Positions 11,281-22,726 of a stretch of DNA of 64,000 nt are shown piece after piece. The stretch comes from Sistotremastrum niveocremeum HHB9708 (taxonomy: Eukaryota; Basidiomycota; Agaricomycetes; Sistotremastrales; Sistotremastraceae). Numbering within the stretch: the stretch's first letter is position 1; each line of letters begins with the position of its first letter. The notes beneath the pieces were generated by a model. It ran no database searches and was not told the origin of the DNA. It was given only the letters and a program-made list of their open reading frames with translations. Position numbers and translations under genes: made by a program. The stretch is from NCBI GenBank assembly GCA_001630475.1, contig KV419431.1, forward strand, positions 114,089 to 178,088, in the 5' to 3' direction.

Positions 11281-12381
11281 AGTGAGAAGCACCGTCGGAG
11301 GGACTCGGGATGCGTCTTACTCGAGCGAATGAAGCCGGATAACTTTGTCAGTGCGACGTCGGCAAGGTGGGGCAACTCGAGAATTGTTCTGACTGCTTGA
11401 TCGCTCTTTCTCACTGTTCATTCTGGTTCAGACGGGATACACACTGATCAGGATCAACTTGGGCAGTCTGACCCACCGTGAATGCTCTAAAATTCTGAAT
11501 TCTCGTCGGTGCCTTTCTTAAGTTCTTCAATGCACTCTCATGCGATTCGCCAAGCTGAAGGCATTCACTGGTCGAGTACATAAACTCGAAAACTCTCCTC
11601 ATCAGCCCTCCCGTCATCAAGGCATACTAATTTTCCGCTACCATGCCAACGCCATCACTCATTCACTGAACTCAGGCCGATCGTTTGATGACAGTTTCCG
11701 AAGCTGCGCATTCTTGATTCTGAACGAGCAAATGAAGATAAAAGGCTGTTCAAGTTTCAGGTGTTCTTCTTTCGTTGTCCCGATCAGGTACTGTAAGTGT
11801 CAAAAGCGAAGGATGTAGATTGAGAGAGCCGATTTGACGGGGTGTGGCAGTCTAAGTTTGATTCATGACGTCGGGTGATACGTGTGAATATTTTTGCTAC
11901 CTAATCTTTTCCACATTCTTGTCATGTTTCCTCCTCTCTTGTCAATCATTTCCCGAGCTCTAGATTTTCCTGCTCACTTGTCGTGGATTTTCATTGTCAA
12001 TTGATTTTCTTTCGTCGCCGCTGGCTCAGCATCAACAAGGACAAATAACCTCAACTGCGTCAGCGACAGCGTTGGCATCGACGTCCTCACTGGACTATGT
12101 TCCTCAAACCCGATCTCGGTCATAGAAATTCATCTCGCTCGTCTTACCTGGACCTCTAAAGAAAGTGACTTCCGTCAGACATGCAAAAATACAAGACTGA
12201 AGAAGACAGCCGTCGAACGGCGTTGACCTCGTCTTTGATGTGATGGACTTGTGCACTCACACGTGGCTGTGGCACAGGTACCAATGCTCACATCTAGCGG
12301 CGGATCAATTGCGATCTTCGACCTCCTGGCCCCCGTCCTCTCCTTCTCCCATGTACTCGCTGCCTCGACTCATCATCTCCG
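11281..12381. other. Intergenic between divergent paralogues
   Basis: No gene is recognised. The scattered short frames lack coding character. The right end is the promoter region of the gene starting at 12382. Confidence 0.5.
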
Positions 12382-14282
12382 ATGTCAACTCCTTCAAACC
12401 CTCCCGACAACCATATCGACATAACTTCTCTTCCAATCCACAGCTTTTCAGCTACAGCTCCAGCTCCGGCAGCAGCAGCCGACCTTTGCGACACTCCATT
12501 TTTGTCCACACCATTTGACGCAGACAATCCCGGTCCGCGCGGTCTCTCTCTTCCGCCATCTGAAGAAAACATTATTCAATTCCTTGGCTCATATAACCGC
12601 GAGGAGAGGCCGGGAGATCGAAGGAAAATTGATAACGATCTCTCCCTACTCATCGACTATCATTCCGAGCACCCAGACTCCTTGACTTGGGAGAAGACTA
12701 GCACCAGGATCGTAACTTATATCGAAGCGTTCCCCCTTCCCCAAATCTCAGACCGCGCTGCCGTTCGTCGATTCCTCGATCACTGCGTCGATAAGCACAG
12801 CATTCGGTATCTTACCAGTCACGAAACTCGCGCTCGTGCCGAATACCTGCTAATACGTGAGTTACCCTCGTTTCTTCCTCTGCGCCATTCTGATTCTTCA
12901 TCACGGTATATAGAAATCGACTGTCTATCTTCCCCTCCTCCTCCTCCTCGTCCTCCACGTCGTGCATTCAACTTGACATTCCTCCCACCATCATTCATAT
13001 CCCGCCCTCAGTCATACATCCGAACTCCCAAAACTATCTCCAAGCCAAGACCTTCTCTATCTTCTCCAACTCCAGCACCCATTTATATTGATCACAATCA
13101 CTGTTTCCCACCATTTTATGACACGGCCACAAGCTTTCCCACGTTCCATATCATTCCGAATCATCCCCCGCCCATTCCTTTGCCATCCGATACAGATCCA
13201 GCTCTCGTCAATTACTTCCAAGCAGAAGTCTACTGTGCGTCTTTCGACCAGAATAACTCCGATCTACGGCCCCTCTCAGCTCTTCCGTTCGAGGAATGCA
13301 TAGCACGAGTATTATGCTCGTATAATCACGAATACTCATACTCGTGTTCTAATGAATTTGACAACGGGGGCGCGTCTGAGTCTCATCGCTGGTGGAAATT
13401 GGGAGACCGAAGCAGGATATTTAATCTGGCTCAGAGACATTGCACGTATCTTCTCGGCGAAGGAAAATTTGATGACGTCACGCGCATCCTCTCGCACGTA
13501 TCTCAATTCGACCTCATAAAATCCTTCATCCATCATCCCCGATTCATCTCCTTCCCCCTCGTCTCATTCATCGTCCATGACTGCAAACACGCCCTCCTCG
13601 ACGCACTCAACGAATTCGTCCGAACAGCCCCTCAATCCAAATTCAACCCTATCGCCCTCTCAGACGTATTCGTCGTTCTCTCTGATCCACCTCCAACGTC
13701 TATCGACTTGTCCCCTCTCATATCCTATCTCGCTCGACACACGGATCGACGGACATGGCATTGGTCCACCGAAGCTGTCTTTGCATATCTCAATTTTTGC
13801 GATCTGGAGGAAATATCGGATTTGGATGCTGTGCGTCGATTTTTGAGGTTGAGGCTTAGGTTTGATGTCTTTGATGGGGATGGGAGATGGAGTGCGAACA
13901 GTGATGAGACTCGGGTTTGGGCGAGGATGTTGTTGGCGCGTGAGTCTCGTTGTGTTTTTCTTGTCTGCGTGTTAGTGGGCTGATTGTGCGTGTAGAGATC
14001 AATCGTCTCTTTCCCTCTTCCACCGATCCGATCCCTTCTACATCAATTGAACCAGCTCCCGCTGCCGCTCCAATATCGCTTTCATCGCATCACAGTGATC
14101 ACACCTCACCTGCTACCGTCACCGACACCCCTCATCTCCCTTCGAACCATCTTTCCACACGTCCCTCTGCAGTGTCAGATGATACGCACTCAGACATTAT
14201 CGCCAAGACCATGATCATGACCTCTCGCAATCTCACTCATCCTCCGCCCGTCCTCTCGTCGTCCGAATCAGATGTACATTAG
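12382..14282 (+). CDS. Protein with two DUF6535-associated C-terminal modules, first one internally deleted
   Basis: This is a paralogue of the minus-strand gene at 7609-10037. It starts MSTPSNPPDN at 12382. Likely introns are 12857-12913 (57 bp, CGTGAGTTACC..TATATAG) and 13940-13995 (56 bp, GTGAGTCTC..GTGTAG). The first is in frame and stop-free. The second is needed to reach the Ser/Thr/Pro-rich tail ending SSSESDVH at 14282; without it the frame stops at 13983. Module 2 is complete (DLRPLSALPFEECIARVLCS ... DDVTRILSHVSQ ... LEEISDLDAVRRFLRLR). Module 1 has lost roughly 105 residues in frame: GDRRKI runs straight into DNDLSLLIDY, where paralogues carry the DDVTRILSHV block between these points. 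No membrane helix is seen. Function is unknown. Confidence 0.8.
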
Positions 14283-14691
14283 ACGTCGTATATCAGGCTG
14301 AGGAGTCGAACAGGAGGATGTTACTATGCCAAAGATTTGATCACAGGGACTTGGTCACCGAGTGCCCCAGGATACGTAATCGTGAGCCGTCGAGCCAAGG
14401 ACAGTAGGCAGCTTCTCAGCCTCATGCAAACACTCTGAATTTCTGAAAGCATTGGCGGCCTTCTCGATAGCAAAGCGAACGCGAATGATCACCTCTATAC
14501 AGAATCTATGTAGATATATATTTTTGGCCAATGACGAGCAATGGGAACTGGAGTGAAGATAGCATCACCGGAGAACAGAGTCAGGCTCGATCATGTATTC
14601 GTGGTCGAGGAAGCGTTGAGAGAATCGATGGCTGCAAGGATGGCTGCTCTTGTCGTGCAAGGTCAAGGTCGGGTCAGCGAGCCCGAAGCTT
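14283..14691. other. Short intergenic stretch
   Basis: No gene is seen between the two-module gene and the F-box upstream block. Confidence 0.5.
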
Positions 14692-14722
14692 GGTCTTGTT
14701 TGTCCAAAGGCTTCAACCTGAA
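14692..14722 (+). promoter_or_regulatory. F-box upstream block
   Basis: TCTTGTTTGTCCAAAGGCTT, followed by CAACCTGAAG, lies about 160 bp before the ATG at 14879. Downstream of it, AGAGGTACC..ATATTTCAG looks like a 5'UTR intron, as in the duplicate at 10.5 kb. Confidence 0.5.
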
Positions 14723-14878
14723 GCGACCGTCAGGACCGCTCGACTGTCCGAGGTCCGAGAACCAGAGGTACCTTTTTTGCCGTTCAATATTCTCTTTCTG
14801 AGCCCATATTTCAGTGCTATCCACAGGCCAGTCGACCATTCGCAGCTCTAGTTCAATATCCATACAAACGTACGAACC

Positions 14879-16882
14879 ATGCCCCACAATATCCCTGCCG
14901 AAATCTTCCACCGAATCATCTGGGATTCCCTGCTCCTCCCCTCATCTTATCAAAGCACCCTCCCCCACCGCTATCATCTCCAGGAAGACCGTCAAGTCCG
15001 ATTCTACACTCTCCCCGATTTTCAGAACGCGCGTCTCGTCTGTCGACAATGGAATCAATGGCTCCTAAACGATTTCGAATGCTGGAGACATCTATGTATA
15101 CAGGGATCGAAGAGCTTGGAGATAGCGAGAGATGTTATCGAGAGGTTCCCAGGACGGCCGTTTCAAATCCGGATCCGTGTGCGTCCGAATGATGAGGACG
15201 TCCGATTTGACGAGTTCGAGGATTCGGAAGACGAGGATGAGGATGAGCTGGCTTTGGGACGGTTTCTGGGGCTCGATCAGTTGAGCGATGGGAGCCTTGA
15301 TTCTGGATCGGGGGCGGGGTGGAGTGTAGGAGAAGCAAACACTTCGTATCGACGTGATGACGAAAATCCTCTCAACAGTGGAGACGACGTCGCTGAAGAA
15401 GATCTCGTGGGAGGAGAGTCGGACGAAGACAGTCTCTTATCGGACGAGGTAACCTACTCCGAACGTGAAGGGCTCGAGGATATACTGGACCGGGTTCTGG
15501 AAGATACTGATGTTGTCGAGGATGTCGAAAGTGATCCGGACAGCAACCTAGTGCGACTCTTGCGAGCGGGGCCCAACTCTTCTCTCAATACTACGCATGA
15601 CAGGTCTTGGATCCCCGAAGCTATCGAGCTCCTCACTCCAATCAGCAGATCGTGCGACGGACTCTTCCTTCATATGCCCACTCAGATGATCCATTCTGCC
15701 CTCCGAAAATGGACCGAATCCGGAGCACCGAATCTTCGTCAATGTCTTATCGAGGCTATCGATTACGATGGACGCAGGGGATGGGATCTCCAGAGATTTA
15801 GATTTACTGCTGAAGCCGAACAGCAGAGACCTCCTACACCTCCCCTCGGAGCCTTTCTCGCACACTCTCCAACGCTCGAATCGATCATGCTCGTCAATTA
15901 CTATGTACCCGTTTCTTCTCCGCAAAACTCAGAACTCGCGACTCGGCCAGGATTCGACGTTACTCGCGTCAGGGAATGCGCAATGATCTGTGACAGACGG
16001 GATGCTTTGATGATCAGTCCCTCGAAGGCCGATGTCGTACGTCATCTACTGCAACGTGCTGCAGAAAATGGATGCCAAAGCCTTACTCTTGAGCTCGCCG
16101 TCGACGACGTTTCATTTTATTCCTCTCAGCTCCGCGTTAGTTCTACCCTCGAGAATCTGACGTTGTGTCAAACGCGACTGAAGGTTAACTTGAACGAACC
16201 CGGGCCTGTTCCTACTCACGGAGACCCGGCCTTCACTTCTCCCAGTGACTGTCACATCAAAAACTTCACGTTGCGTGACGTTGAAATCGTTCTTGGACGA
16301 GTGCGAGGTATCCCGAAGCAAGGAGACGAATTGCAACTTCTTCTCGACGATATGCCGGAACTGGAATCGCTATCTCTCATACAGACGACATTCGTTCGTG
16401 CATTCCCTCCAGCAATAGTGAACGACCATTTCAACAACCATTTCAACAACTTCAACCCCGGCGCTTACTACATACCTCCCGACACTCCTCTTCCGCAGTT
16501 AACAACTCTCTTGCTTGAAAATACGCCTTTCTCTCCCTTATCAATGACATCGATCCTTAAACGAGCGATCAACTTGGTCAATCTGACGCTGACATGGCGC
16601 GTTGACCCGAATGTCAAGTCTGTCCTTCAGGCACTTCGAACTATCTCTGGAAGCAGCAACTCGGTCCTTTGTCCACACTTGAAGCGGTTGAGGATTCTGT
16701 ATCCCAGATTGCATGGCGGAGAGATGGATCCGATTCCTTGGTTTCGTTTATCGCGGGCTATATCAAAGCTGGAGATTAAGAGAAGCTCGTGGGCAGCGAA
16801 GGGTCGTTGTGAATCGCTAGAGGTAACATGCACGTCTTTAGAGGATTTCCGATCCACATTTTATGGTTCCACAACTTGGTGA
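14879..16882 (+). CDS. F-box protein (667 aa)
   Basis: This single-exon gene begins with an F-box: NIPAEIFHRIIWDSLLLPSS near residues 4-23 and ARLVCRQWNQWLLNDF near 55-70. F-box domains bind Skp1 in SCF ubiquitin ligases; the rest of the protein usually selects the substrate. A long acidic linker (about residues 105-235, many Asp/Glu) follows. After it comes a conserved leucine-rich body with blocks shared by all paralogues here: LFLHMPTQMIHSAL, EAIDYDGR, ESIMLVNYYVP and LTLELAVD. The end pairs Leu-rich segments with a Cys-containing GRCESLEVTCTSLEDF tail, closest to the gene at 39862-41580. The 5' flank shares the common upstream block, and a deleted duplicate lies 4 kb to the left. The substrate is unknown. 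Confidence 0.85.
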   Translation: MPHNIPAEIFHRIIWDSLLLPSSYQSTLPHRYHLQEDRQVRFYTLPDFQNARLVCRQWNQWLLNDFECWRHLCIQGSKSLEIARDVIERFPGRPFQIRIRVRPNDEDVRFDEFEDSEDEDEDELALGRFLGLDQLSDGSLDSGSGAGWSVGEANTSYRRDDENPLNSGDDVAEEDLVGGESDEDSLLSDEVTYSEREGLEDILDRVLEDTDVVEDVESDPDSNLVRLLRAGPNSSLNTTHDRSWIPEAIELLTPISRSCDGLFLHMPTQMIHSALRKWTESGAPNLRQCLIEAIDYDGRRGWDLQRFRFTAEAEQQRPPTPPLGAFLAHSPTLESIMLVNYYVPVSSPQNSELATRPGFDVTRVRECAMICDRRDALMISPSKADVVRHLLQRAAENGCQSLTLELAVDDVSFYSSQLRVSSTLENLTLCQTRLKVNLNEPGPVPTHGDPAFTSPSDCHIKNFTLRDVEIVLGRVRGIPKQGDELQLLLDDMPELESLSLIQTTFVRAFPPAIVNDHFNNHFNNFNPGAYYIPPDTPLPQLTTLLLENTPFSPLSMTSILKRAINLVNLTLTWRVDPNVKSVLQALRTISGSSNSVLCPHLKRLRILYPRLHGGEMDPIPWFRLSRAISKLEIKRSSWAAKGRCESLEVTCTSLEDFRSTFYGSTTW

Positions 16883-17171
16883 TGGAGACACTGGAGAATA
16901 AGTTTCGGTCCATAATAATAATGTCTTGTGTCTATCAGACTTTGAGCACTTCCTAGATTACTACAATGCGTGACAGCATTTGAAACCTTTATGACCTCCA
17001 GTACCGTACCCCCCTTGGCATTACACAATCTCCATTGAATCCGCCCTCTGAGGCTCTTCCATTCCTTCGACTTGACGTCCGAAGTCCGATCCGAGTTTCA
17101 ACGTGATCACGGCCATTTTCGAACTATCTCGCACTTCCGCTTCTTCGACGTCTCTAACTCCCTATCTTTGC

Positions 17172-20100
17172 CTATTCCGGATTTGGAGGAAGGACTGGAT
17201 AACCAGAACTAGCGGGCACTGGCATTTGAACACTGGCAGGCAATACCATGGTTTCGGCCTGGTTCATATGTTGAGAAACGGGATCGAGAGGTGGCTGCGG
17301 GAAGTTCGCCATGGTCGACGTCGTTGGCAATCCAGCTTGCGGTGCGTAGCTGATGCTTGTCATCGGAATATCCGTGTAAGCTCCAGGACTTTGCATAACC
17401 GACGCATCGGCATTCATTTGAGGTGGCATCCTTGTCGAATATGCAAAGGGTGCGGGAGGAGCATAATTGTTGTTGTTATATTGGAGTGGGCTGTAACCAG
17501 AAGGTAGCGGTGGGTGATAGAAATTTGATGCAGGTATCATCTGCATATATAAAAGGGGATTCGATGGAGCTGGTGTTTCCCAAGGAAAGAGATCTATTGG
17601 CTTTGTTAGTAGAGCGCAGATGAAACAAAAGAGACTGACGATTCCAGAGGGCAGCAGCTTGCAGGTATGTGTTATTGCTGCTGATATATAGATAGCTAGT
17701 TCGACTGGGTGTAACCGCAATGCACCGTTGTAGGAAACTCCTGACTGCACATCAGCAAAGTAGGGTCTCGGCTAGCGGCTATGGCTTCTATGGATTGCTA
17801 TGGAGCCCTCCAGACCGGGGACTTGGCTATGCGTTACTATGAAGCCGGTCATAGCCGCACCCCGGTTTGCTGATGGCAGATTGGTCTGACAGTCGCGCGG
17901 GGTAAAAGACGTTGAAATATGCAAGGATCACGTCGCTCAACTTTTGCCAGTAGTGCGAGGCAGGTGCGCGAGAGAGGAAACCAATTGTGGCAGAAAGATC
18001 GACGTCAGTAGGAGGAGGGGTGGCGAGAATACGAATGACTTCATAGAAAGACTCTAAATGAAACCTGGTGTGCTCCTCGAATGCAACCTCTCCAATAAAG
18101 TCATTGATCCCCACGAGAATCTCGTGTTCATGGTTCCGAACTATGGGGTCAACGAAGCCTGGGTTGAAGTCGGCCACACATTGGATCCGGGACTTGATCA
18201 GGTCGAGTCGAGTGACGTAGGACAGGATCCGGTTTAGACCAGCTTCGTTCTCCTCATTCAGTATATCTTCGAAAATCGACCGTGCCTTGTCCCAAATGAA
18301 CCTTCTCTCTCCTAGAACTCCTCTATGATTGCACGCACACAAGACTCGCGCTACGGATTCTTCCAGTGATAGTACAGAGAAGGGACGTAGATCCTGGTTG
18401 TCCGGCTCGTACGAGGTAAAGTAGACTTCGACAAGGAACCGATCGCGAGTTGAATATTTGTCCTCGAAGAAACTGTAGAGTTCTGGAGGGAGGGAGGATT
18501 TATTCAGATACAGGTGTTTAACGAAAGGATTGATTCGCGTGATCAGACTCCGCCGGACTCGAGCTGACACATCTGTTTCCATGAGCCGGGCCCAAGTGCT
18601 CTTCAGTTGAGTGAAATGAGTCTGCCATTCTTCTACAGCTTCAGGGTGCTCTGGCGTCCTTTCCCACCCTTCTTTAGCTTTGTTCTCCAGTTGAACGGTG
18701 TTCCGTTCCCACGCAATATACGAGAACGATCCAACGACGCGTTCTAGCAGTTTTGGATCGTGTGCGGTGGTGACCAGGGCCATGTATATCTCCAGCAGTC
18801 TTTTCCCGGGATCGCTTTTGTCCCAGTGATGACTTCGCTTTTCAATTACCAGCGAGGACAACCACAGAGGAGTAGCGAGAGCCGGAGTGATGACGTTGAG
18901 GATCATCCACTCCGAGAAGAGATGATATCTTCTTACTCCGTTTACAACTCTTGGATAGATGGTGGACATGGGGCCGATCAATTTGAACAGCCATATGCTG
19001 ACCGGGCCTTCAAAGGGGGAGGCTTCGTGACAGATTGCGTGTATCGTTACAGCGATTACGACAGCGATGATGCTTGTGGAGAGGATGACTCCGACTGCCC
19101 ATGTCACCACCAATCTCGTTGCGCGTCTCTCGAACGATACACTGAGATTCCAAAGCTGGTATAGTAGCCCGGTGACGAATAGCGCGATGGAAGAGAGAAG
19201 GAGGATATGGAGACCTTCGACGAGGATTGCGAGCCATGGTAATGTCGTGTTTTCGCGTGCGCGATGGAGTAAGAGCCGTTCGCGATAGGTTTTGGCATTC
19301 GGGGGAGTGATCAACTTGCTCATCCATTGTCGACCGAGGACTGACAAGACTGCATCGAGGATCTATAACACTCAACAATTGAGTATTATGAACATATTTG
19401 AGTATTGCATGTGGAACTCACGGAAAGAATCAGAGCGAGGTAGAAGAGTATGCAGACGTCTTGCACCGGGATTGGAGGTAAAGGGGGAAGCGAGTCGGGA
19501 GAGTTTACAGAAGCCGGGGTGTCATTCGAGACGGGGAAGAGATTTTGGATGGATGGGATAAGAAAGGCGGTCAGGATAGCTGAGAATAGAGCAATCTATC
19601 CGGATGTCACTGACGGCTCGATGCCTGTCAAATATCGCAACTTACAAAAACGAGCGAGACATCCAGTCGCTTGATCCATTCGTCAACCTTCTCCTTTGTC
19701 TTGGCCATCGCCATTTCGAACAGAGCCGCGCACGTGGATTCATCCTCTAACGCTTTCTCGTCGTACGGCTCTTCATCTATAATTCATGAGCTTCTGACTA
19801 GGTCGAATTAGCGTGATCCACTCACCTTTCCGTGCATTCCGCACCAACTCGCTCAATTTGGCGCCATGCTCAACCAGCACCTCCTTCACGCTGGTCATCG
19901 TGTCATGCAACACCATGATGGCCTTCTCGATACGCCCCGACTCCGGGTGAGCGGTTGATACGGAAGTTGTAGGAGCATCCACAACAGCTGGGTGAGCCTG
20001 AATGTCTGGACGTTGGGGATCGTGATTCGCTCGCGAATGTTCCTCCAACACGACACACGTCCCCTCTGCCGAGATGCCACGACCATCCAATGCCCGCTTC

Positions 20101-20336
20101 ATCTCCCTCATTATCTCCCTCTGCTCTTCCAATATCTTTTGGTGCTCCAGAAGCGTAGCATTCGTTTCCTGTGAAGCCTTCCTCTGTTCTGATGAAGCTG
20201 CATTCTGCTCCTGAATCAGGCCAATCAGGCGATTGAACAACGGCGTGTTGAAAAAGTCGGGCCCAGATTTCAATGCTTGAGACGTAGATCCAGCAACAGG
20301 ATTTTCGAGGTCAGGAGCTGGTTCAGATGTCGACAT
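17172..20336 (-). CDS. DUF6535 domain membrane protein 2, interrupted by a foldback element
   Basis: Exons are 20336-19826, 19776-19646, 19595-19422 and 19362 onward, in frame and matching DUF6535 gene 1 exon for exon. The order is a coiled coil (IQEQNAASSEQRKASQETNA), DEWIKRLDVSLVF, hydrophobic IALFSAILTAFLIPSI, YLALILS, VLGRQWMSKL, two membrane helices, and the C-terminal module (DLRPFSVLSLEESVARVLCA). A 126-bp element at 17750-17875 splits SDQSA from VRSFLQRC; removing it and one copy of its 3-bp duplication restores the frame exactly. Read through, the frame stops inside the element at 17827 (783 aa). Beyond it, the original exon continues (...SYLYISSNNTYLQAAALWN). A 47-bp intron (17593-17640 region, GTCAGT..CTAAC..AATAG) then leads to a Pro/Asn/Gln-rich tail ending at 17172. 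A candidate intron, A|GTAACGCAT..GTGCAG|TC, inside the element would also restore frame. Confidence 0.75.
17750..17875. mobile_element. 126-bp foldback MITE inside the DUF6535 coding exon
   Basis: The ends CATCAGCAAA and TTTGCTGATG form a perfect 10-bp inverted repeat. Weaker inverted symmetry continues inward (CGGCTATGGCTTC against GAAGCCGGTCATAGCCG). A 3-bp direct repeat GCA flanks it at 17747-17749 and 17876-17878. Excising the element plus one GCA gives CAATCTGCAGTCAGG, which rejoins the host frame as QSAVRS, as in the paralogues. The superfamily is uncertain: 3-bp duplications occur in PIF/Harbinger and CACTA elements, but the ends are not diagnostic. Confidence 0.85.
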
Positions 20337-20411
20337 GGATTCTTGGGACAAGGGACTGACTCTAGGTTGGATGCAGGAGAGATAGTAGCATGAACGTGTG
20401 GAAGGTGGCAA

Positions 20412-21440
20412 CGCTCAAGAATCAGACGATTCGCAAGCGTGCCTTATCCTCGTTACTCGGCACCATTTCTGTCAGCACAGCATCTGCTGTTTTAAGCGTG
20501 TCGCAGCCAAGGTCCTGGGTCGAAGCTCTCAAGTCATAGAAATAAAATGAGCCTGCTTCAGAAATATTGGTTCGAGTCACAGGTTAGCGGTTAGATAACC
20601 CTTTGATATACTCACTTTTGCAATCTATTCTTTTCGAAGACCTCGTCGTCGTGGTAGGAACCAGGAGTTTGGCTTTCAACCTGCGAGCTGTGCCAACTCA
20701 AGCGCCCAACCTTGCAACCTTGTTGTTAAACACGTGTTTCGGACTTGGCCGCTACCAAGTTTTTCGAATATCTTTTCCAATTTTTACAGCTTCGAAGGTT
20801 GGCTCCATATTAGCAGCTTGAAGGATCGATCTCACTGGAGGAGGAATTCCTGTGTCTGCAAGACCTCTACTTCGAGTTTCCTCGGATCCACGTCCGTTGC
20901 AAAGTCAGTAGCGTTTGGCAAGGGGTTTGGCTTTCAATCCCATTTTAGCGTAATCTTCATGCAATCTTAACTAACATATAGCTTCTTCTCATCATTACCT
21001 CTCGCTTGCTATATCTTCTATGCCATCCCGCTGGGGTACGAAAGATCTGAGGTGCACGACCCCGGGAAGGCCGGGCCGCCCGGTCGCGAGATTCACAGAA
21101 CTTGAATTCGCATGCAGCTTCAAGCTGCAAGTTCCAGGTTAGTAAAGTTAGTTCGTGAGAGACATGTGGCACTCAACGTTGATCAGATGCGACGGGATCA
21201 TGCGAGGTCGCCATTCACTTTTCGAGATTCAGGTACCATCGCTTAGAGATAGTCCGAGGCTGACATGGTTCAGTCGAAATTTGGAATTATTTTCACGCAG
21301 ATCTCAGTCTCATTCAGACGCGTCGATATCAAGGTGCATATTAAATACAGTGATGCATGTGGATCGTGGAGTTAATCGCTTTCAGCGTTAGGAAAGTTGT
21401 CCGCTCAAGATACGAGTATGAGCACCAATGAACGTTGACT
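20412..21440. other. Intergenic; faint traces of an F-box upstream block
   Basis: No gene is recognised. AGTTTGGCTTTCAACCTGCG near 20674 and GGGTTTGGCTTTCAATCC near 20926 weakly resemble the F-box upstream block, so an older F-box copy may have decayed here. A perfect 12-bp palindrome AAACACGTGTTT lies near 20729. Confidence 0.35.
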
Positions 21441-21448
21441 AGAGACTG

Positions 21449-21454
21449 TATAAA
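21449..21454 (+). promoter_or_regulatory. TATA box of secreted peptide gene 1
   Basis: TATAAA lies 43 bp upstream of the ATG at 21492. The region further upstream resembles that of the gene at 38649-38960 (shared words CATTCAGACG, GATATCAAG, GGATCGTGGAGT). Confidence 0.6.
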
Positions 21455-21491
21455 GAGACCCAAGCACGGTTATCTGTCTATCATCAACACC

Positions 21492-21814
21492 ATGAAAGTT
21501 CCTTTCGTCCTCTTGTGTCTCGCTGCCGTAGCTGCTGCTCAAGTCTGCGACTTTTTCCCCTCAAGCAGGACGGCCGCCAGTGTAAGTGCTTGCTCTTTAA
21601 TAGGACACGACGTCTTAATTCTGCATGCACCAATGACTGAGTTCTGGAATTGTTAACGTTGACAGTGCCACTCCTTCTGTCTAGCGTGTTGTAAAGCCAA
21701 TCCTAGTGACGACGAATGTAAACCTGAGAGTACTTGCATTATCGACTGCGGTAAGAAATCTTTTGAAGTTCGTACCCGATTAGAAACTCATTAGTGGCTT
21801 CAGAGCAACTCTGA
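21492..21814 (+). CDS. Secreted eight-cysteine peptide 1
   Basis: Three exons: 21492-21581, 21666-21750 and 21804-21814. Introns are GTAAGTGC..TTGACAG and GTAAGAAA..GGCTTCAG. The product is 61 aa. A typical signal peptide, MKVPFVLLCLAAVAAA, is followed by a mature peptide of about 45 residues with eight cysteines in the pattern C-x11-C-x3-C-x2-C-C-x8-C-x5-C-x3-C. The core reads CHSFCLACCKANPSDDEC and the end CIIDCEQL. Three paralogues in this window share the same exon plan and phases (0, then 1). The first intron falls between the signal/proregion and the cysteine core. It is presumably secreted and disulfide-rich. It matches neither hydrophobin nor CS-alpha-beta defensin spacing. Whether it is an effector, antimicrobial or structural peptide is unknown. 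Confidence 0.8.
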
Positions 21815-22726
21815 TGATTAAGGCAATAGCGTGGAGAGTTGTAGAACTTGTACTGTCCACAGTCGAGGATTGGGAATTTGGTGGAGATCATGAGATGGAT
21901 GTTGTTCTGCACGAGAGAGTCGTCCCACAGATAGTAAAGTCTCATTCACAAATGTCGAGCCATGACCCTCAATCGGCCGTCTCCTCCTTCAATCGTGGTC
22001 TCCATCCTAACTTAGTGGCTGCGACGAGAGATAAGTATCGATAAATGGAGTAATAGCAGAGCGTCTTACAGGAAATCTCAAGATCCAACGCGACCACGCA
22101 GACAGGCACCCAGTCCACTAACGTTTCCCAGTCCCTGATTCCGGATTCCTTTCCTGAGTTCCCACACCAACTCTAACCTGCCATCAAGGTACAGGGAAGA
22201 GATCCGTCGAATCTCCCTGTCCGATCCCACGGCCTCAGCGCTCAGATTCCTCATGTGCCGATATTCCTAGATAGATAGAAAGATACCGAACTGAATGAAT
22301 CGCGATTGATTTATATTCTTGACTTTCGGAAAGAGGTGTAGGAGCCGACGCAGCTCGTAGCACTCGTGCAGAGGTTTAGAAAAGTCTTCAGAAACATGAT
22401 CGGGAGAAGAGATGATCCACTATTCGTATGTCGTGTTGTTGTTGCTGGCGTTTGAGAGTAGAGGGGTGCAGCTCGATCGCGAGGAGCATAGATACAAGGC
22501 CGATACGTATCATTGGAAAGAGCTCATGATACGTGATTATGTGGATATTAGTTGGTGGGACCTAGCGAGGAGCGACGACGTTGTCGGATGAAAGAGCGTC
22601 TACTGGGGTTCACGAGCCTCCTGGTCCGATATCGTAGATGGCATGAATCGGTGGTTTATCATCCGGCGTGACTCTGAAGGCAGTGAGCCAAATAGTCAAG
22701 CGTTGCACGAGGTGCAAGTTTGTCCT
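21815..22726. other. Intergenic
   Basis: No convincing gene is seen; the frames are short and lack recognisable domains. Confidence 0.5.
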
